DNA from: an uncultured Alistipes sp.
Lineage (GTDB): Bacteria > Bacteroidota > Bacteroidia > Bacteroidales > Rikenellaceae
Direction: 5' to 3'
DNA length: 64,000 nucleotides
Assembly: GCA_947623965.1 (NCBI GenBank)
Contig: CANQIF010000003.1
Location: 1-64,000 of the forward strand
Below the pieces are notes generated by a model. That model saw only the letters and a program-made list of their open reading frames with translations. It searched no databases and had not been told where the DNA came from. Position numbers and translations under genes: made by a program. Position 1 is the first letter of the stretch, and each line of letters begins with the position of its first letter. Shown here piece by piece: positions 15,908 to 24,851 of this stretch.

Positions 15908-17425
15908 CTACTCCTTGTCCGTCAGCGAACGGTAGGTGAAGTTGCGGAAGGTGGCGTAGCCGTCGCCCGAGACGTAGAGGGCCGGCAGCACGCTCTGGAA
16001 CTCGTAAAGGGTGTTGTGGTCGTAGCCGCCGATCATCATGCCCCACGTCTCGCGTTCCCAGTTCACGCCGTCCTCGCTGTAGGCGCCCGTCACGATGTGG
16101 TTTTCGTTGCGTACGCGCAGCCACAGATGCGTGGCGCCCTTTCCGCGGCCCGAAACGCCCCCCTTGCGGAAGCGGAAGCGGCGCTCCTTGTTGAAGCCCG
16201 AGCCCATGAAGAAGTCGCTGTTGTAGACGAGCAGCAGACCGGCCGAGACCTCGCCGTGGAGCTCGATTTCAGCCTCGAACTCGTAGGCGTGCTCGCCCGC
16301 GACGCACATCATCGGCGACGACTCGGCGGCCGTGCTCCCCTTGCCGCGCATCGTCAGCACGCCGTTCTCGACCTGCACGCGGTCGGGATCGTAGGCCTTG
16401 TAGAATTTCCAGTCGAGACCGATGCGGAATTCGCCCAGACGGGCCCGGCGGTCCACGGCGGGCGTCTGCGGCAGCGGTGCGGCGATCGGCTTCTCGATGT
16501 CGATCCCCTCGACGGGGTGGAACCAGCCGTCCTCACCCAGCACGACGGGCTCCATCAGGGTCTGTCGGCCCAGGTTCGTGAAGCCGTTCTCGTAGGAGTG
16601 GTAGACCACCAGCCAGCGGCCGTCCGGCGTGTCGATGAGCGAGCCGTGGCCTTTCGACCACCAGCGGTTCTTCGCGTCGTAGGTATGCACGAGCGGATTG
16701 AAGGGGGAATTTTCCCACGGGCCGTCGATCGACTTCGAGCGGGCCACGACGACCATGTGGCTGGTCGGAGGTCCGGCCGTGCCGCCCTCGGCGTTCAGAT
16801 AATAGTAGTAGTCGCCGATCTTGCGGAGCTTCGGCCCTTCGAGGCACATTCCCTCGGTCAGCCACTCCTCGGGATAGCGCCACCCCTCGTAGACCGTCTC
16901 CATGGTCTCGGGCAGGATCGCCAGACCGTCGTCGGTGAGGCGCACGCGCCGCCCGCCCGACATGAAGAGCCAGCGCGACCCGTCCTCGCCCACGACGTGG
17001 CAGGGGTCGATGTTGCCCACCTTCAGGTCGATCGGGTCGCTCCACGGACCGTAGGGCGATTCGGCCCAGGTCACGAAGTTCTTGCGGCCGTGGGGGAAGG
17101 CCACCGTGAAATAGATGTAGTACTTGTCGCCGTACTTGCAGATATCGGGCGCCCAGACCGATCCCAGATAGGTTTTCAGCGCGAAGCTGATCGGCTCCCA
17201 ATGGACGAGGTCGGTCGAGTGGAAGACGGCTAAACCGGGCTGGTAGTCGAAGGCCGAATGGGTCATGTAGTAGTCGTTTCCCTCGCGCATAATGGTCGGA
17301 TCGGGGTAGTCGCCGCCCAGAATCGGGTTGGTGTAGAAACCGTTCGCATCGGCCGTGCGACCGGTCGGTCCGCAGGCGGTCAGCGCCAGGGCTGCCGCCA
17401 GCAGAAGCAGGAGTTGTTTTTTCAT
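15908..17425 (-). CDS. Glycoside hydrolase family 43 lipoprotein
   Basis: This 505-aa lipoprotein (lipobox LTAC, Cys18) carries a five-bladed GH43 domain. The expected acids are visible: general base Asp in DYPDPT (about residue 41), pKa-modulating Asp in NIDPCH (about 137), and acid Glu in LEGPKL (about 196). Residues 330-505 form a beta-sandwich like the GH43 C2 module. GH43 enzymes are mostly beta-xylosidases or arabinofuranosidases acting on plant glycans; the exact substrate is not evident. No SusCD pair or other glycosidase is adjacent. It is transcribed from a promoter lying in a repeat cassette (-7 TATCTTTG on the minus strand at 17475-17482, -33 TTG at 17504-17506) and ends at a shared terminator. 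Confidence 0.92.
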   Translation of the reverse strand: MKKQLLLLLAAALALTACGPTGRTADANGFYTNPILGGDYPDPTIMREGNDYYMTHSAFDYQPGLAVFHSTDLVHWEPISFALKTYLGSVWAPDICKYGDKYYIYFTVAFPHGRKNFVTWAESPYGPWSDPIDLKVGNIDPCHVVGEDGSRWLFMSGGRRVRLTDDGLAILPETMETVYEGWRYPEEWLTEGMCLEGPKLRKIGDYYYYLNAEGGTAGPPTSHMVVVARSKSIDGPWENSPFNPLVHTYDAKNRWWSKGHGSLIDTPDGRWLVVYHSYENGFTNLGRQTLMEPVVLGEDGWFHPVEGIDIEKPIAAPLPQTPAVDRRARLGEFRIGLDWKFYKAYDPDRVQVENGVLTMRGKGSTAAESSPMMCVAGEHAYEFEAEIELHGEVSAGLLLVYNSDFFMGSGFNKERRFRFRKGGVSGRGKGATHLWLRVRNENHIVTGAYSEDGVNWERETWGMMIGGYDHNTLYEFQSVLPALYVSGDGYATFRNFTYRSLTDKE

Positions 17426-17474
17426 CGGATGAAAAAGTTTAGGTTAGGTCGGCGCCCCGCCGGAGCGCGTCAGA

Positions 17475-17590
17475 CAAAGATACGAAAAAGTCGAGGGCAA
17501 TGCCAAATTTATTTGAGCATTGCCGAAGCGAAGTATCCAAGGCGCAGCCAAAGATACGGATAAGCCGAGGGCAAAAACAAATTTATGGAT
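17475..17590 (-). repeat. Promoter-bearing repeat cassette (GH43 promoter)
   Basis: Read on the minus strand, this contains two tandem units, each with ...GCCCTCGnCTT...CGTATCTTTG. The unit nearest GH43 has a nested stem ggcaatgc / gcattgcc around caaat-aa-atttg (about 17493-17521). The same plan, with different but matched stem bases, stands before pgk at 29988-30115. The -7 box nearest the gene is 17475-17482 with -33 TTG at 17504-17506 (21-nt spacer). A second TATCTTTG lies near 17550-17557. Confidence 0.7.
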
Positions 17591-17810
17591 ATTTAAATTG
17601 GAAATCGGGCCGCAGTCTGCGGCGCCCATTCAGGTGCAAATTCAGAATTATGCCCGGGCCGCGGCCTGCGGAGCGCACGCAGATTCGGTGACGAACTGCG
17701 GGCCTCCGCCCGGCGGAGGCTGCGGCCCCACGAAGGCCCGCTCCTCGCATACTGCTCGTACGCGGTCCTTTCGCAAGCCGCGGCCCGAGCAATAATTTTG
17801 AATCTTGGGT
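17591..17810. repeat. Dispersed hairpin repeat, copy B
   Basis: This fills the gap upstream of rnpB. It contains gggccgcggcctgcgg and the nested palindrome gcgggcctccgcccggcgga...ctgcggccc, then aagccgcggcccgagcaataattttgaatctt. The AT-rich TTTTGAAT module at its end supplies the sequence just upstream of the rnpB -33 element. Confidence 0.7.
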
Positions 17811-17842
17811 TTTGCAATTGCGGCCTCTCTTTCGTATCTTTG
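17811..17842 (+). promoter_or_regulatory. rnpB promoter
   Basis: A -33 TTTG at 17811-17814 and an exact -7 TATCTTTG at 17835-17842 are separated by 20 nt, the canonical Bacteroidota spacing. RNase P RNA begins a few bases downstream. Confidence 0.85.
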
Positions 17843-17846
17843 CCCC

Positions 17847-18228
17847 GCAGGCCCGCTCTGTCGCTGCCGAATCGTTTCGGGGGAGGAAAGTCCGGGCAAC
17901 ATAGAGCACCACGCAAGTTAACGGCTTGATAGGCGAGAGCTTATGGCAGCGTAACAGAAAAGAACCGCCGTATTGGGAGACCCGTTCGGGTCATCTGCGA
18001 TGCGGTAAGGGTGAAAAGGCGGGGTAAGAGCCCACCGCGCGGGCAGCGATGTCCGTCGGCCGTACGTCCCGTGGGTTGCAAGACCGTGTATACCGACAGT
18101 TATAGGGTTGCTCGCCCGATGTCGGGGGGTAGGTTGCTGGAGGCGGCGGGAGACCGTCGTCGTAGATAAATGACAGAGACCCGTCTTCGTCCGGAAGGCG
18201 GGAACAGAACCCGGCTTACAGGGCCTGC
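17847..18228 (+). ncRNA. rnpB: RNase P RNA (catalytic subunit, bacterial type A)
   Basis: RNase P RNA removes 5' leaders from precursor tRNAs. Hallmarks are visible: gaggaaagtccgggcaaca (CR-I, 17884-17901 area), the agagaccc segment, acagttatagggttgctcgc in the middle, and the 3' universal part agaacccggctta (18207-18218). Helix P1 is formed by gcaggccc (17847-17854) and gggcctgc (18221-18228), which set both ends. The length of about 382 nt fits the family. A perfect promoter precedes it and a terminator follows. Confidence 0.95.
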
Positions 18229-18236
18229 AAGGATCG

Positions 18237-18272
18237 AGGGATGCCCCTTTTCGGGGGCTTCCTCTTTTTTTT
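18237..18272 (+). terminator. rnpB terminator
   Basis: The hairpin ggatgcccc-tttt-cgggggcttcc is followed by tctttttttttg. Confidence 0.85.
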
Positions 18273-18299
18273 TGTTCAAGGAACAGGAAACAGCGACAC

Positions 18300-18530
18300 C
18301 GAAATGCAGCAGCTCCTTCTGGAGCCGCAAATTCAGAATTCAAGATTCAAAATTATTGCTCGGGCTGCAGCCTGCGGAGCGCGCGCAAGTTCGGGTACGA
18401 ACTGCGGGCCTCCGCCACCCCCAGGCTGCGGCCCGCCGATGCCTCCGGCATCGAACCCGCCGGAAAGCCCGCAGCGCCGGCCCCTCCCGAAGGAAAAGGA
18501 CCGGCGCTGCAATACGCGATCAGTTTCTTA
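18300..18530. repeat. Dispersed hairpin repeat, copy C (reverse orientation)
   Basis: The order is the inverse of the other copies: a gcagctcc/ggagccgc stem (18307-18328), the AT-rich module as aaattcagaattcaagattc, then gctcgggctgcagcctgcgg and gaactgcgggcctccgcc. It ends in a 10-bp stem gcagcgccgg (18471-18480) / ccggcgctgc (18501-18510), which may terminate folC on the minus strand. Confidence 0.7.
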
Positions 18531-18533
18531 AGA

Positions 18534-19823
18534 CTATAACGCTTCGGCCACCACGTAGGTGCTGCCGCCGATGAAGATCATGTCTTCCCGCTCGGCCAGC
18601 TCGCGGGCGCGGGCCACGGCGGCCGGCACCTCGGCGACCACCTCGCCGCGCAGCCCGTAGATTGCCGCCTTCGCGCAAAGGGTCTCGGCGGGGAGGGCCC
18701 GATCGGTCCGGGCGGCCGTGAAGATGTAGTGCGCCTCCTTCGGGAGCAGGGGCAGGATGTGGGCCAGATCCTTGTCGCGCACGAAGCCCATCACGCAGTA
18801 GAGCTTCCGGTGGGGCGTGGCGGCGATCTGCTCGGCCACGTAGCGGAGCCCGTGGGCGTTGTGCCCCGTGTCGCAGATCGTCAGCGGCTCCTCGCCGAGG
18901 CGCTGCCAGCGGCCGCGGAGCACGGTGTGTTCCGCCGCCGTGCGGATCCCCTCGACGAAGGCGCGGCGCGAGATGGTCAGCGGCGTGCTCTCGTGCAGGT
19001 AGTCGCTCGCCGCGGCCGCCGTCACGAGGTTGTGGAGCTGGTAGCTGCCCAGCAGGTCGAGCTCGACGTCGTACCGGCGGGCGTCGCGCGTCCGTTCGAG
19101 GCGGAAGCGCTGCGTCCGCTCCGTCTCGCCCGACTTCTCGCAGCGGAACTCCCGCTCGGCGTAGATGACGCGCGAGCGGTTCGCCGCGGCGATCTGCTCC
19201 AGCACCTCGTTGTAGCGGGCATCCCCTTCGCCGATGACGAGCGGAATGCTCTTCTTGACGATGCCGCCCTTCTCGGCGGCGATCTTCTGCAGCGTGTCGC
19301 CCAGCAGGGCCGTGTGTTCGAGGCCGATGTTGGTGATGATGCTCAGCACCGGGAGGATGATGTTCGTCGCGTCGAGCCGTCCGCCGAGCCCCGTCTCGAT
19401 CACGGCCACCTCGACGTCGCTCTGTGCGAAGTAGTCGAAAGCCAGTGCGGCGGTCATCTCGAAGAAGGAGAGCTTCAGATCGACCATGCGGTCGTGGTGC
19501 TTGTCGACGAAGTTGACTACCTTCTGCTTGGGGATCATCTCGCCATCGACGCGGATGCGTTCGCGGAAGTCCTGCAAGTGGGGCGAGGTGAAGAGCCCCG
19601 TGCGGTAGCCTGCCTGCTGGAGGATCGAGGCCAGCAGGTGCGAAACGGACCCCTTGCCGTTCGTCCCGGCGACGTGGATCGTGAAGTAGTTGCGCTGCGG
19701 GTTGCCCAGCACGCGGCAGAACTCGGAGATGCGTTCCAGCCCCGGCTTGTAGGCCGAGGCCCCCTTCACTTCGAACGAAGGGAGCGACCGGAAGAGAAAA
19801 TCGAGCGTTTGGGTGTAATTCAT
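18534..19823 (-). CDS. folC: Bifunctional folylpolyglutamate / dihydrofolate synthase
   Basis: FolC adds glutamate to dihydropteroate and extends folate polyglutamate tails, using ATP, in the cytosol. The 429-aa protein shows the Mur-ligase-type P-loop HVAGTNGKGSVSH (about residues 49-61), the folate-loop region TSPHLQDFRERI, the AALAFDYFA and ETGLGGRLDATN motifs (about 140-152), and the C-terminal DTGHN segment. Length is typical. It lies 15 nt downstream of lnt and is probably co-transcribed with it. Hairpin repeats separate it from rnpB. Confidence 0.95.
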   Translation of the reverse strand: MNYTQTLDFLFRSLPSFEVKGASAYKPGLERISEFCRVLGNPQRNYFTIHVAGTNGKGSVSHLLASILQQAGYRTGLFTSPHLQDFRERIRVDGEMIPKQKVVNFVDKHHDRMVDLKLSFFEMTAALAFDYFAQSDVEVAVIETGLGGRLDATNIILPVLSIITNIGLEHTALLGDTLQKIAAEKGGIVKKSIPLVIGEGDARYNEVLEQIAAANRSRVIYAEREFRCEKSGETERTQRFRLERTRDARRYDVELDLLGSYQLHNLVTAAAASDYLHESTPLTISRRAFVEGIRTAAEHTVLRGRWQRLGEEPLTICDTGHNAHGLRYVAEQIAATPHRKLYCVMGFVRDKDLAHILPLLPKEAHYIFTAARTDRALPAETLCAKAAIYGLRGEVVAEVPAAVARARELAEREDMIFIGGSTYVVAEAL

Positions 19824-19838
19824 ATATTAGGTACGGGA

Positions 19839-21419
19839 TTATTGAACGAGGTAATTGCGCCGCTTGACGCGGTAGGCGACGTAGTAGAGCACCGAGAGCA
19901 GCAGCACGAGCTCGGCGATGCGGCCGAGGTAGTCGCCGTGGCGGGTGTAGAAGGTGAGGCCGCTGCGGAGCGGCACCTCTTCGGTCAGCACGCCGCGGCG
20001 CTCCCAGCCGAGGGTCTGCGACACGGCGCCGCAGGGCGAGATGAAGCCCGAACGCCCCGTGTTGGCGGCGCGGGCCACGGCGCGGCGGTGTTCGACGGCG
20101 CGCAGCCGCGAGAGGGTGAAGAGGTGGCGGTAGCCGGGCGTGTCGCCCCACCAGCCGTCGTTCGAGAGGATCGCCGTAAATGCGGAGCCGCGGCGCACGT
20201 GGTCGCCGAAGAAGTCGCCGTAGAGCCCTTCGTAGCAGATCGCCGGGGCGATCCGCGTGCCGGCGTGGTCGAAGGCTGCGCCGCGGGTGCCGATGCCGAG
20301 CTGCCCCACCGTGCCCCCGAGGTCGATCGTCAGGAAATCGAAGAGGTCGAAGATCCAGGTCGGCGTGCTCTCGACGCCGATCACGAGGCGCCCCTTGTGG
20401 TGAAGCTGCGTGCGGGCCGCCGAGTCGATGCCGACCGCCGAATTGTAGATGTCGTACCAGAATCCCCACCCGGGGCGGGCCGTCGGCGTGCGGTCGGCCG
20501 GGGTGTAGTGCCGGCAGGTGCTCGCACCCGTCACCAGCATCGCACCCGGCGCCCGGCGGCGCAGCGTGTCGGCCAGCTGCCGCCAGATCGGCGCGGCGGC
20601 CGCACCGTCGGGCCGCTCGGCGAGCGAAGGCTCCCAGTAGCGACCCGGGAGGGCCGTTTCGGGCAGGAGGATGAAGTCGGCGTCGGCCGGCACCTCGCCG
20701 AGCAGGTCGAAGATGTTCGCGATCTGCGCACGGTCGTCGCCGTCGAACTTCTCGTAGCAATCGACGTTCGGCTGGAGGATGCTCACCTTGACCCGCCCTT
20801 CGTCGGGCTGCAGGCGGCAGCGGGCGCCGAGCGCCAGCGAGAGGAGCATCGGAAGAACGTATCCTGCAGCGGCGCGGAGGATGCGGCGGCGCGAGGGGGC
20901 GCGGAGCGCCTCGAAGAGCAGCAGGTTGACGACGAGCACCCACAGCGAGCCGCCGAAGACGCCCGTCCATTCGTACCACTGCACGGCCCACACGTCGTGC
21001 GAGAAGCCGTTGCCCAGCACGAGCCACGGCCACGAGAAGTCGCCCGTGGTGTACCAGTATTCGGTCGCGATCCAGGCGGCGACGAGCGTCGTGTAGGCCA
21101 GCGGCTTGGGGGCGTGCTTCGAGACCGTGTGGAAGAGCATGAAGGCGAAGAGGTTCAGCGAGGTCGAGGCCAGCGCGGCCGCGATCGGGCCGATCGGCGT
21201 GGCATACCAGATCCACCAGACGGTGGCGGCGTTCCAGAGGAGAAAGACGAGGGCGGCGCGGCCGCACATCCGCCACCAGCCGCGGCGCGTGGGCGCCTCG
21301 TCGGCGCTGGCCCGGAGCAGCGGCACGAGCGCTGCGGGCAGCAGCAGCCCCGTCAGGGAGAGCCACCCTGCGGAGAGCAGGACGACCGAGAGGAGCAGGG
21401 CGGCGAGCGGACGTTTCAT
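19839..21419 (-). CDS. lnt: Apolipoprotein N-acyltransferase
   Basis: Lnt transfers the third acyl chain to the N-terminal Cys of lipoproteins at the periplasmic face of the inner membrane. The 526-aa protein has about six N-terminal membrane helices and a final one near the C-terminus. The carbon-nitrogen hydrolase domain carries the catalytic triad: Glu in LLPETALPG, Lys in HHKGRLV, Cys in APAICYEG. The start at 21419 (MKRPLAA) fits a signal-anchor start better than the Met five codons upstream. The window has many predicted lipoproteins as substrates. First gene of the lnt-folC unit. Confidence 0.92.
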   Translation of the reverse strand: MKRPLAALLLSVVLLSAGWLSLTGLLLPAALVPLLRASADEAPTRRGWWRMCGRAALVFLLWNAATVWWIWYATPIGPIAAALASTSLNLFAFMLFHTVSKHAPKPLAYTTLVAAWIATEYWYTTGDFSWPWLVLGNGFSHDVWAVQWYEWTGVFGGSLWVLVVNLLLFEALRAPSRRRILRAAAGYVLPMLLSLALGARCRLQPDEGRVKVSILQPNVDCYEKFDGDDRAQIANIFDLLGEVPADADFILLPETALPGRYWEPSLAERPDGAAAAPIWRQLADTLRRRAPGAMLVTGASTCRHYTPADRTPTARPGWGFWYDIYNSAVGIDSAARTQLHHKGRLVIGVESTPTWIFDLFDFLTIDLGGTVGQLGIGTRGAAFDHAGTRIAPAICYEGLYGDFFGDHVRRGSAFTAILSNDGWWGDTPGYRHLFTLSRLRAVEHRRAVARAANTGRSGFISPCGAVSQTLGWERRGVLTEEVPLRSGLTFYTRHGDYLGRIAELVLLLSVLYYVAYRVKRRNYLVQ

Positions 21420-21747
21420 CGGAACGGAATGCACGAAAATAACGGGCCAAAAATAGGAAAAGTTCGCCGAATGGAAAAGCGAATCGCCCCTTTTTCCAAG
21501 AAAAAGGGCGCCGCAGGTCGCTTTCCGGAGAAAAACGGCGGCGGTTTGCCGAAAAAATCGTAAATTAGCACCACGTTGTGCCGCGGCACTCCGCCCGAGG
21601 CGGGGCCGAAGGCTGCAGACCGAACCCTTTTCGATAAGCCGAAAGCAAAGCCGGACTTGTCCGGACGATGCCGAGGCGAAAAGCCGAACGAGTTCAGGCT
21701 GTGCCGAGGCGAAGAAAAGTGCATGAACGAACCGATTACCGACCGAT
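21420..21747. other. Gap with second structured repeat type (copy 1)
   Basis: No gene. The block at 21626-21683 begins ccttttcgataagccgaaag and ends gccgaggcgaaaag. It holds a stem ccggac-tt-gtccgg (21651-21664) and outer arms cttttcg/cgaaaag. A homologous block lies at 27970-28028 with stem ccgggc-tt-gcccgg, a matched two-base change. No clear -7 element for the following URO-D gene is seen. Confidence 0.6.
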
Positions 21748-22803
21748 ATGAAACCCTGCTGTTCCCACCCCCTGCCCGTCGAAGTGGTCTTTCACCCCTC
21801 GTGGTGGAACCGCCATGCCGGCATCGTCTTCGACGAAGATTTCTTTTACGATCCCCGCCGCCGCGTGGCCGACGAGCAGCGGATGGAGCGCACCCTCTAC
21901 GACCGTTTCGGCGACTGCGGCCTGGGCGGGCACCGCGACGAGGCGCGCCCCGAGATCGGGGTCGTGCATCTGGCGGCGGGCTACCTCCTCTCGGAGATGC
22001 TCGGCTGCCGCGTGGAGTATGCCGCCGACGCTGCGCCGCAGGTGATCTGCGCCCACCGCGAGGAGCTCGCGATCGACGAGGAGGCTCCCTTCCGCTCGGA
22101 GCCCTTCCGGCGGCTGCAGCGCCTCATCGAGGCCCTCAAGGCGAAGTACGGCTACGTGACGGGCGACATCAACTGGGGCGGCGTGCTGAACCTGGCGATC
22201 GACCTGAAGGGCGAGGCGGTGCTCATGGACATGATGATCGACCCCGAGGGGACAAGGGCCTACTTCGAGGCGATCGGCCGCGTCGTCGAGCGCTTCTTCC
22301 GCTACATCCGAAGCGAGACGGGTACCACCTCGATCTCGGTAAACCGTATTGTCCGCCACCTCGATGCACCCCTCTTCCTGCACTCCGAGTGCTCGCACAC
22401 GATGATCTCGGAGCAGGACTACGAGGCCCTGCTGCTGCCGATCGACTGCCGCTGGAGCGAGCTTTACCGCCCCTACGGCATCCACTACTGCGGCCGTGAC
22501 CCGCACCGCCATGCGGCGCAGTTCGCCCGAATCCCGCACCTCGACTTCCTCGACCTCGGGTGGGGCGGCGACGTGGCGGCGCTGCGGGCGGCGCTGCCCG
22601 AGACCTTCTTCAGCCTGCGGCTGAACCCCGTGGAGATCGAGAGCTACACCTCCGACGAGCTGTACCGGATCATCGCGGAGCGCGTGGCCGCCTCGGGCGA
22701 CCTGCTCCGCACGGGTATCTGCTGCATCAACATGGATGCCGGGGTGAGCGACGGGCGCGTGCGGGAGCTCTTCCGCATCGCGGAGGAGCTGCGAAAGAGG
22801 TGA
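21748..22803 (+). CDS. URO-D superfamily protein (uroporphyrinogen decarboxylase-like), first of two
   Basis: A 351-aa TIM-barrel-type protein with the general features of the URO-D/MtaA-like superfamily. It has an aspartate-rich DPEGTRAYFEAI segment typical of corrinoid-methyltransferase relatives, a histidine-rich LHSECSHTMISEQDYEALLLPI stretch (His/Cys where related methyltransferases bind zinc) and a FLDLGWGGD turn. It lacks the PLWFMRQAGR-type N-terminus of true HemE, so haem synthesis is unlikely. It may use a methylated or aromatic substrate. A second, different URO-D protein lies at 23722 on the same strand beyond a long repeat array. The function is not assignable. Confidence 0.75.
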   Translation: MKPCCSHPLPVEVVFHPSWWNRHAGIVFDEDFFYDPRRRVADEQRMERTLYDRFGDCGLGGHRDEARPEIGVVHLAAGYLLSEMLGCRVEYAADAAPQVICAHREELAIDEEAPFRSEPFRRLQRLIEALKAKYGYVTGDINWGGVLNLAIDLKGEAVLMDMMIDPEGTRAYFEAIGRVVERFFRYIRSETGTTSISVNRIVRHLDAPLFLHSECSHTMISEQDYEALLLPIDCRWSELYRPYGIHYCGRDPHRHAAQFARIPHLDFLDLGWGGDVAALRAALPETFFSLRLNPVEIESYTSDELYRIIAERVAASGDLLRTGICCINMDAGVSDGRVRELFRIAEELRKR

Positions 22804-22845
22804 GGCGGACGGGAGGGCCGGTGACAGCCCGAAGCCGCTGGTCGT

Positions 22846-23715
22846 ACCGGTGTTTTGCGACAGATGCGACGTCGCGGACGTCGGCAGCCCGCAGCCGCCC
22901 TCGGGCGGAGGGCTGCTCCTCTACGTCGCACGCCCGTCCGCTCGGCTGCGGGGCTGCCTTGGGTAGGAATCGGCCTTGAAAAGGCCGTGCGGGCCGCAGC
23001 GTGGGGGCGGCGGAGGCCCGCAGCTCCTTGCAGTCGTGTGCGGCCTCCGCAGGCTGCAGCCCGAGCAATAATTTTGAATCTTGAATTTTGAATGCTGAAT
23101 TTGCGGCTTCAGTGAAGCCGCAGCGGGCCGCAGCTTCGCCCCGCGAAGGCCCGCTGCTCGCGTCCGCTTTGGCGTCCGCTCGTGCAGGCGCTTCGCAAGC
23201 TGCAGCCCGAGCGTAAATGCAGGCCGGCAAAATCGGTCGCTGCGCGACCGGCAGCCCGCAGCCGCCCCTTGGCGGAGGGCTGCATCCCCGCGCCGCTCGA
23301 AAGCGAGCCCATCCGCTCGGCTGCAGGCTCGGATCGGGTGAAAACCGGCCTTGAAAAGGCCGTGCGGGCCGCAGCCTGGGGGCGGCGAAGGCCCGCAGCT
23401 CCTTGCGTCGCCGGCGGTCTTCGCAGGCCGCGGCCCGACCCGGAATAAACGTCCAGGCGTGTTCTTTGAAACGGAATTTTGAATTTAGGATTTTGAATTT
23501 CGGCCTTGGAAAGGCCGTTCGGTCCGCAGCCTCCCGGCGGCGGAGGCCCGCAGCTCGCGTCCCGCAGGTCCGCTTCGGGCGGGCTCTCCGCAGGCTGCGC
23601 CCCGAACGGTCGGTTCGCCGCCAAGGCCGGCTGCATTCGAACAGCCGCCTGCGCGGCCGGTGTTCCGGCCGCCGCAACCGCCGCCCCGCAAACAGAAACA
23701 TAAAAGCCAACCCTA
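22846..23715. repeat. Largest array of the dispersed hairpin repeat (copy D)
   Basis: About 870 bases between the two URO-D genes consist almost wholly of repeat modules. Variable stems gacgtc-gcg-gacgtc (22868-22882) and cggtcgc-tgc-gcgaccg (23234-23250) each precede gcagccc. Stems cggcctt/aaggccg occur near 22971, 23349 and 23499. gcggcttc-agt-gaagccgc is at 23103-23121. AT-rich TTTTGAAT modules lie near 23070-23100 and 23473-23497, with several gcgggccgcag...aggcccgc palindromes. No gene is credible; long open frames here reflect GC-rich repeat composition. Confidence 0.8.
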
Positions 23716-23721
23716 AAAACC

Positions 23722-24849
23722 ATGAAAGATACTTTCGATACCTCGCTGGCCGATTCGCAGGCCACCCGCGTCGATCCGATCGCGCCCGAACGTTTCGACC
23801 GGGCCCGCTACGCCGATTATGCCGCAGCCCTCGACGAGCGCTGCGCCGACTTCTGGAAGGCCGACCAGGGAGTCCTGGTCTACCGCCGCATGCGCGTCAA
23901 GGAGGTCTTCGCCGAGGAGTGCCGCGACCGGCAGCGCTCGCTCGCCTGGCAGCTGGGCGCCCTCGAACGGAGCATGTGCTTCGAGGCCGACATTCCCAAC
24001 TTTCTCGAACCCTGGTACGGTTTGGGCACCGTCGCCGCGGCCTACGGCTTCGACTACCGCTGGGAGCCCGGACTGGCGCCCGCCGTGGAGGGCAAGTTCG
24101 GCTCGACGGCCGAGCTGGTGGCCGCCCCCTTCCGCCCTGTCGCCGAGACGGCGATCGGCCGCCACACGCTCGAGATGGTCGAATACTTCCTCGAGCAGAC
24201 CCGCGGCGTGATCCCCGTGTCGTACTGCGACGTGCAATCGCCCCTCAACACCCTGAGCAACATCATCGACTCGAACCAGTTCTACCTCGACTTCTACCTC
24301 GATCCCGAGGCGATGACCGCCGCCATGGAGCGTACGGCCGACCTGCTCGCCGACTTCACCGAGGCGCAGCGCCGCCTCATCGGACCGGCGCTCGCCAAGC
24401 CGGGCCACGGCTTCGCGTCGAGCCGCCGCTTCGAAGGCTTCGGCATGAGCGACGACACGGTGACGATGCTCTCGCCCGACCTCTACTTCCCCGTCGCCGT
24501 GCCGGCGATGCAGCGGGCCGCCGCCCGCTTCGGCGGTCCGGTCTTCCATTCGTGCGGCAACTGGTCGGACAAGAAGGAGGAGATCGCCCGCATCGAGGGG
24601 CTCCGAATGGCCGACGGCGCCTTCTCGCTTGCCACGGACCCGGGCGCCAACCCCGTCGAGGGATTCGCCGAAGCCTTCGCAGGAAGCGGCGTGGTGCTCA
24701 ACGCCCGCATCGTGGGGCCGGCCGAGGTGGTCGAGGAGAAGGTGCGCGCCCTGTGGCGCCCAGGCATGAAACTCATCGTCGTCACCTACTGCGAGACCCC
24801 CGAGGAGCAGGCCGCCGTCTACCGCACGATCCACGAAATCTGCCGGTAG
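23722..24849 (+). CDS. URO-D superfamily protein (uroporphyrinogen decarboxylase-like), second
   Basis: A 375-aa member of the URO-D superfamily. Visible features are YGLGTVAAAYGFDYRW in the substrate region, CDVQSPLNTLSNIIDS, an aspartate switch DLYFPVAVPAMQRAA, and FHSCGNWSDKKEEIARI with the HxCG arrangement that binds zinc in MtaA/MtbA-type methyltransferases. A C-terminal HPGTP-like loop is replaced by CETPEEQAAV. It differs strongly from the 21748 protein. It overlaps neither neighbour; the next gene (ybaK-like) starts 2 nt after its stop. An anaerobic methyl-transfer or decarboxylation role is inferred only from the superfamily. Confidence 0.78.
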   Translation: MKDTFDTSLADSQATRVDPIAPERFDRARYADYAAALDERCADFWKADQGVLVYRRMRVKEVFAEECRDRQRSLAWQLGALERSMCFEADIPNFLEPWYGLGTVAAAYGFDYRWEPGLAPAVEGKFGSTAELVAAPFRPVAETAIGRHTLEMVEYFLEQTRGVIPVSYCDVQSPLNTLSNIIDSNQFYLDFYLDPEAMTAAMERTADLLADFTEAQRRLIGPALAKPGHGFASSRRFEGFGMSDDTVTMLSPDLYFPVAVPAMQRAAARFGGPVFHSCGNWSDKKEEIARIEGLRMADGAFSLATDPGANPVEGFAEAFAGSGVVLNARIVGPAEVVEEKVRALWRPGMKLIVVTYCETPEEQAAVYRTIHEICR

Positions 24850-24851
24850 CC

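Noticed and set aside
22846..23715. Open frames within the repeat array as novel genes
   Set aside because: They consist of the same GC-rich palindromic modules found at other loci in different frames, so they are not conserved as protein.
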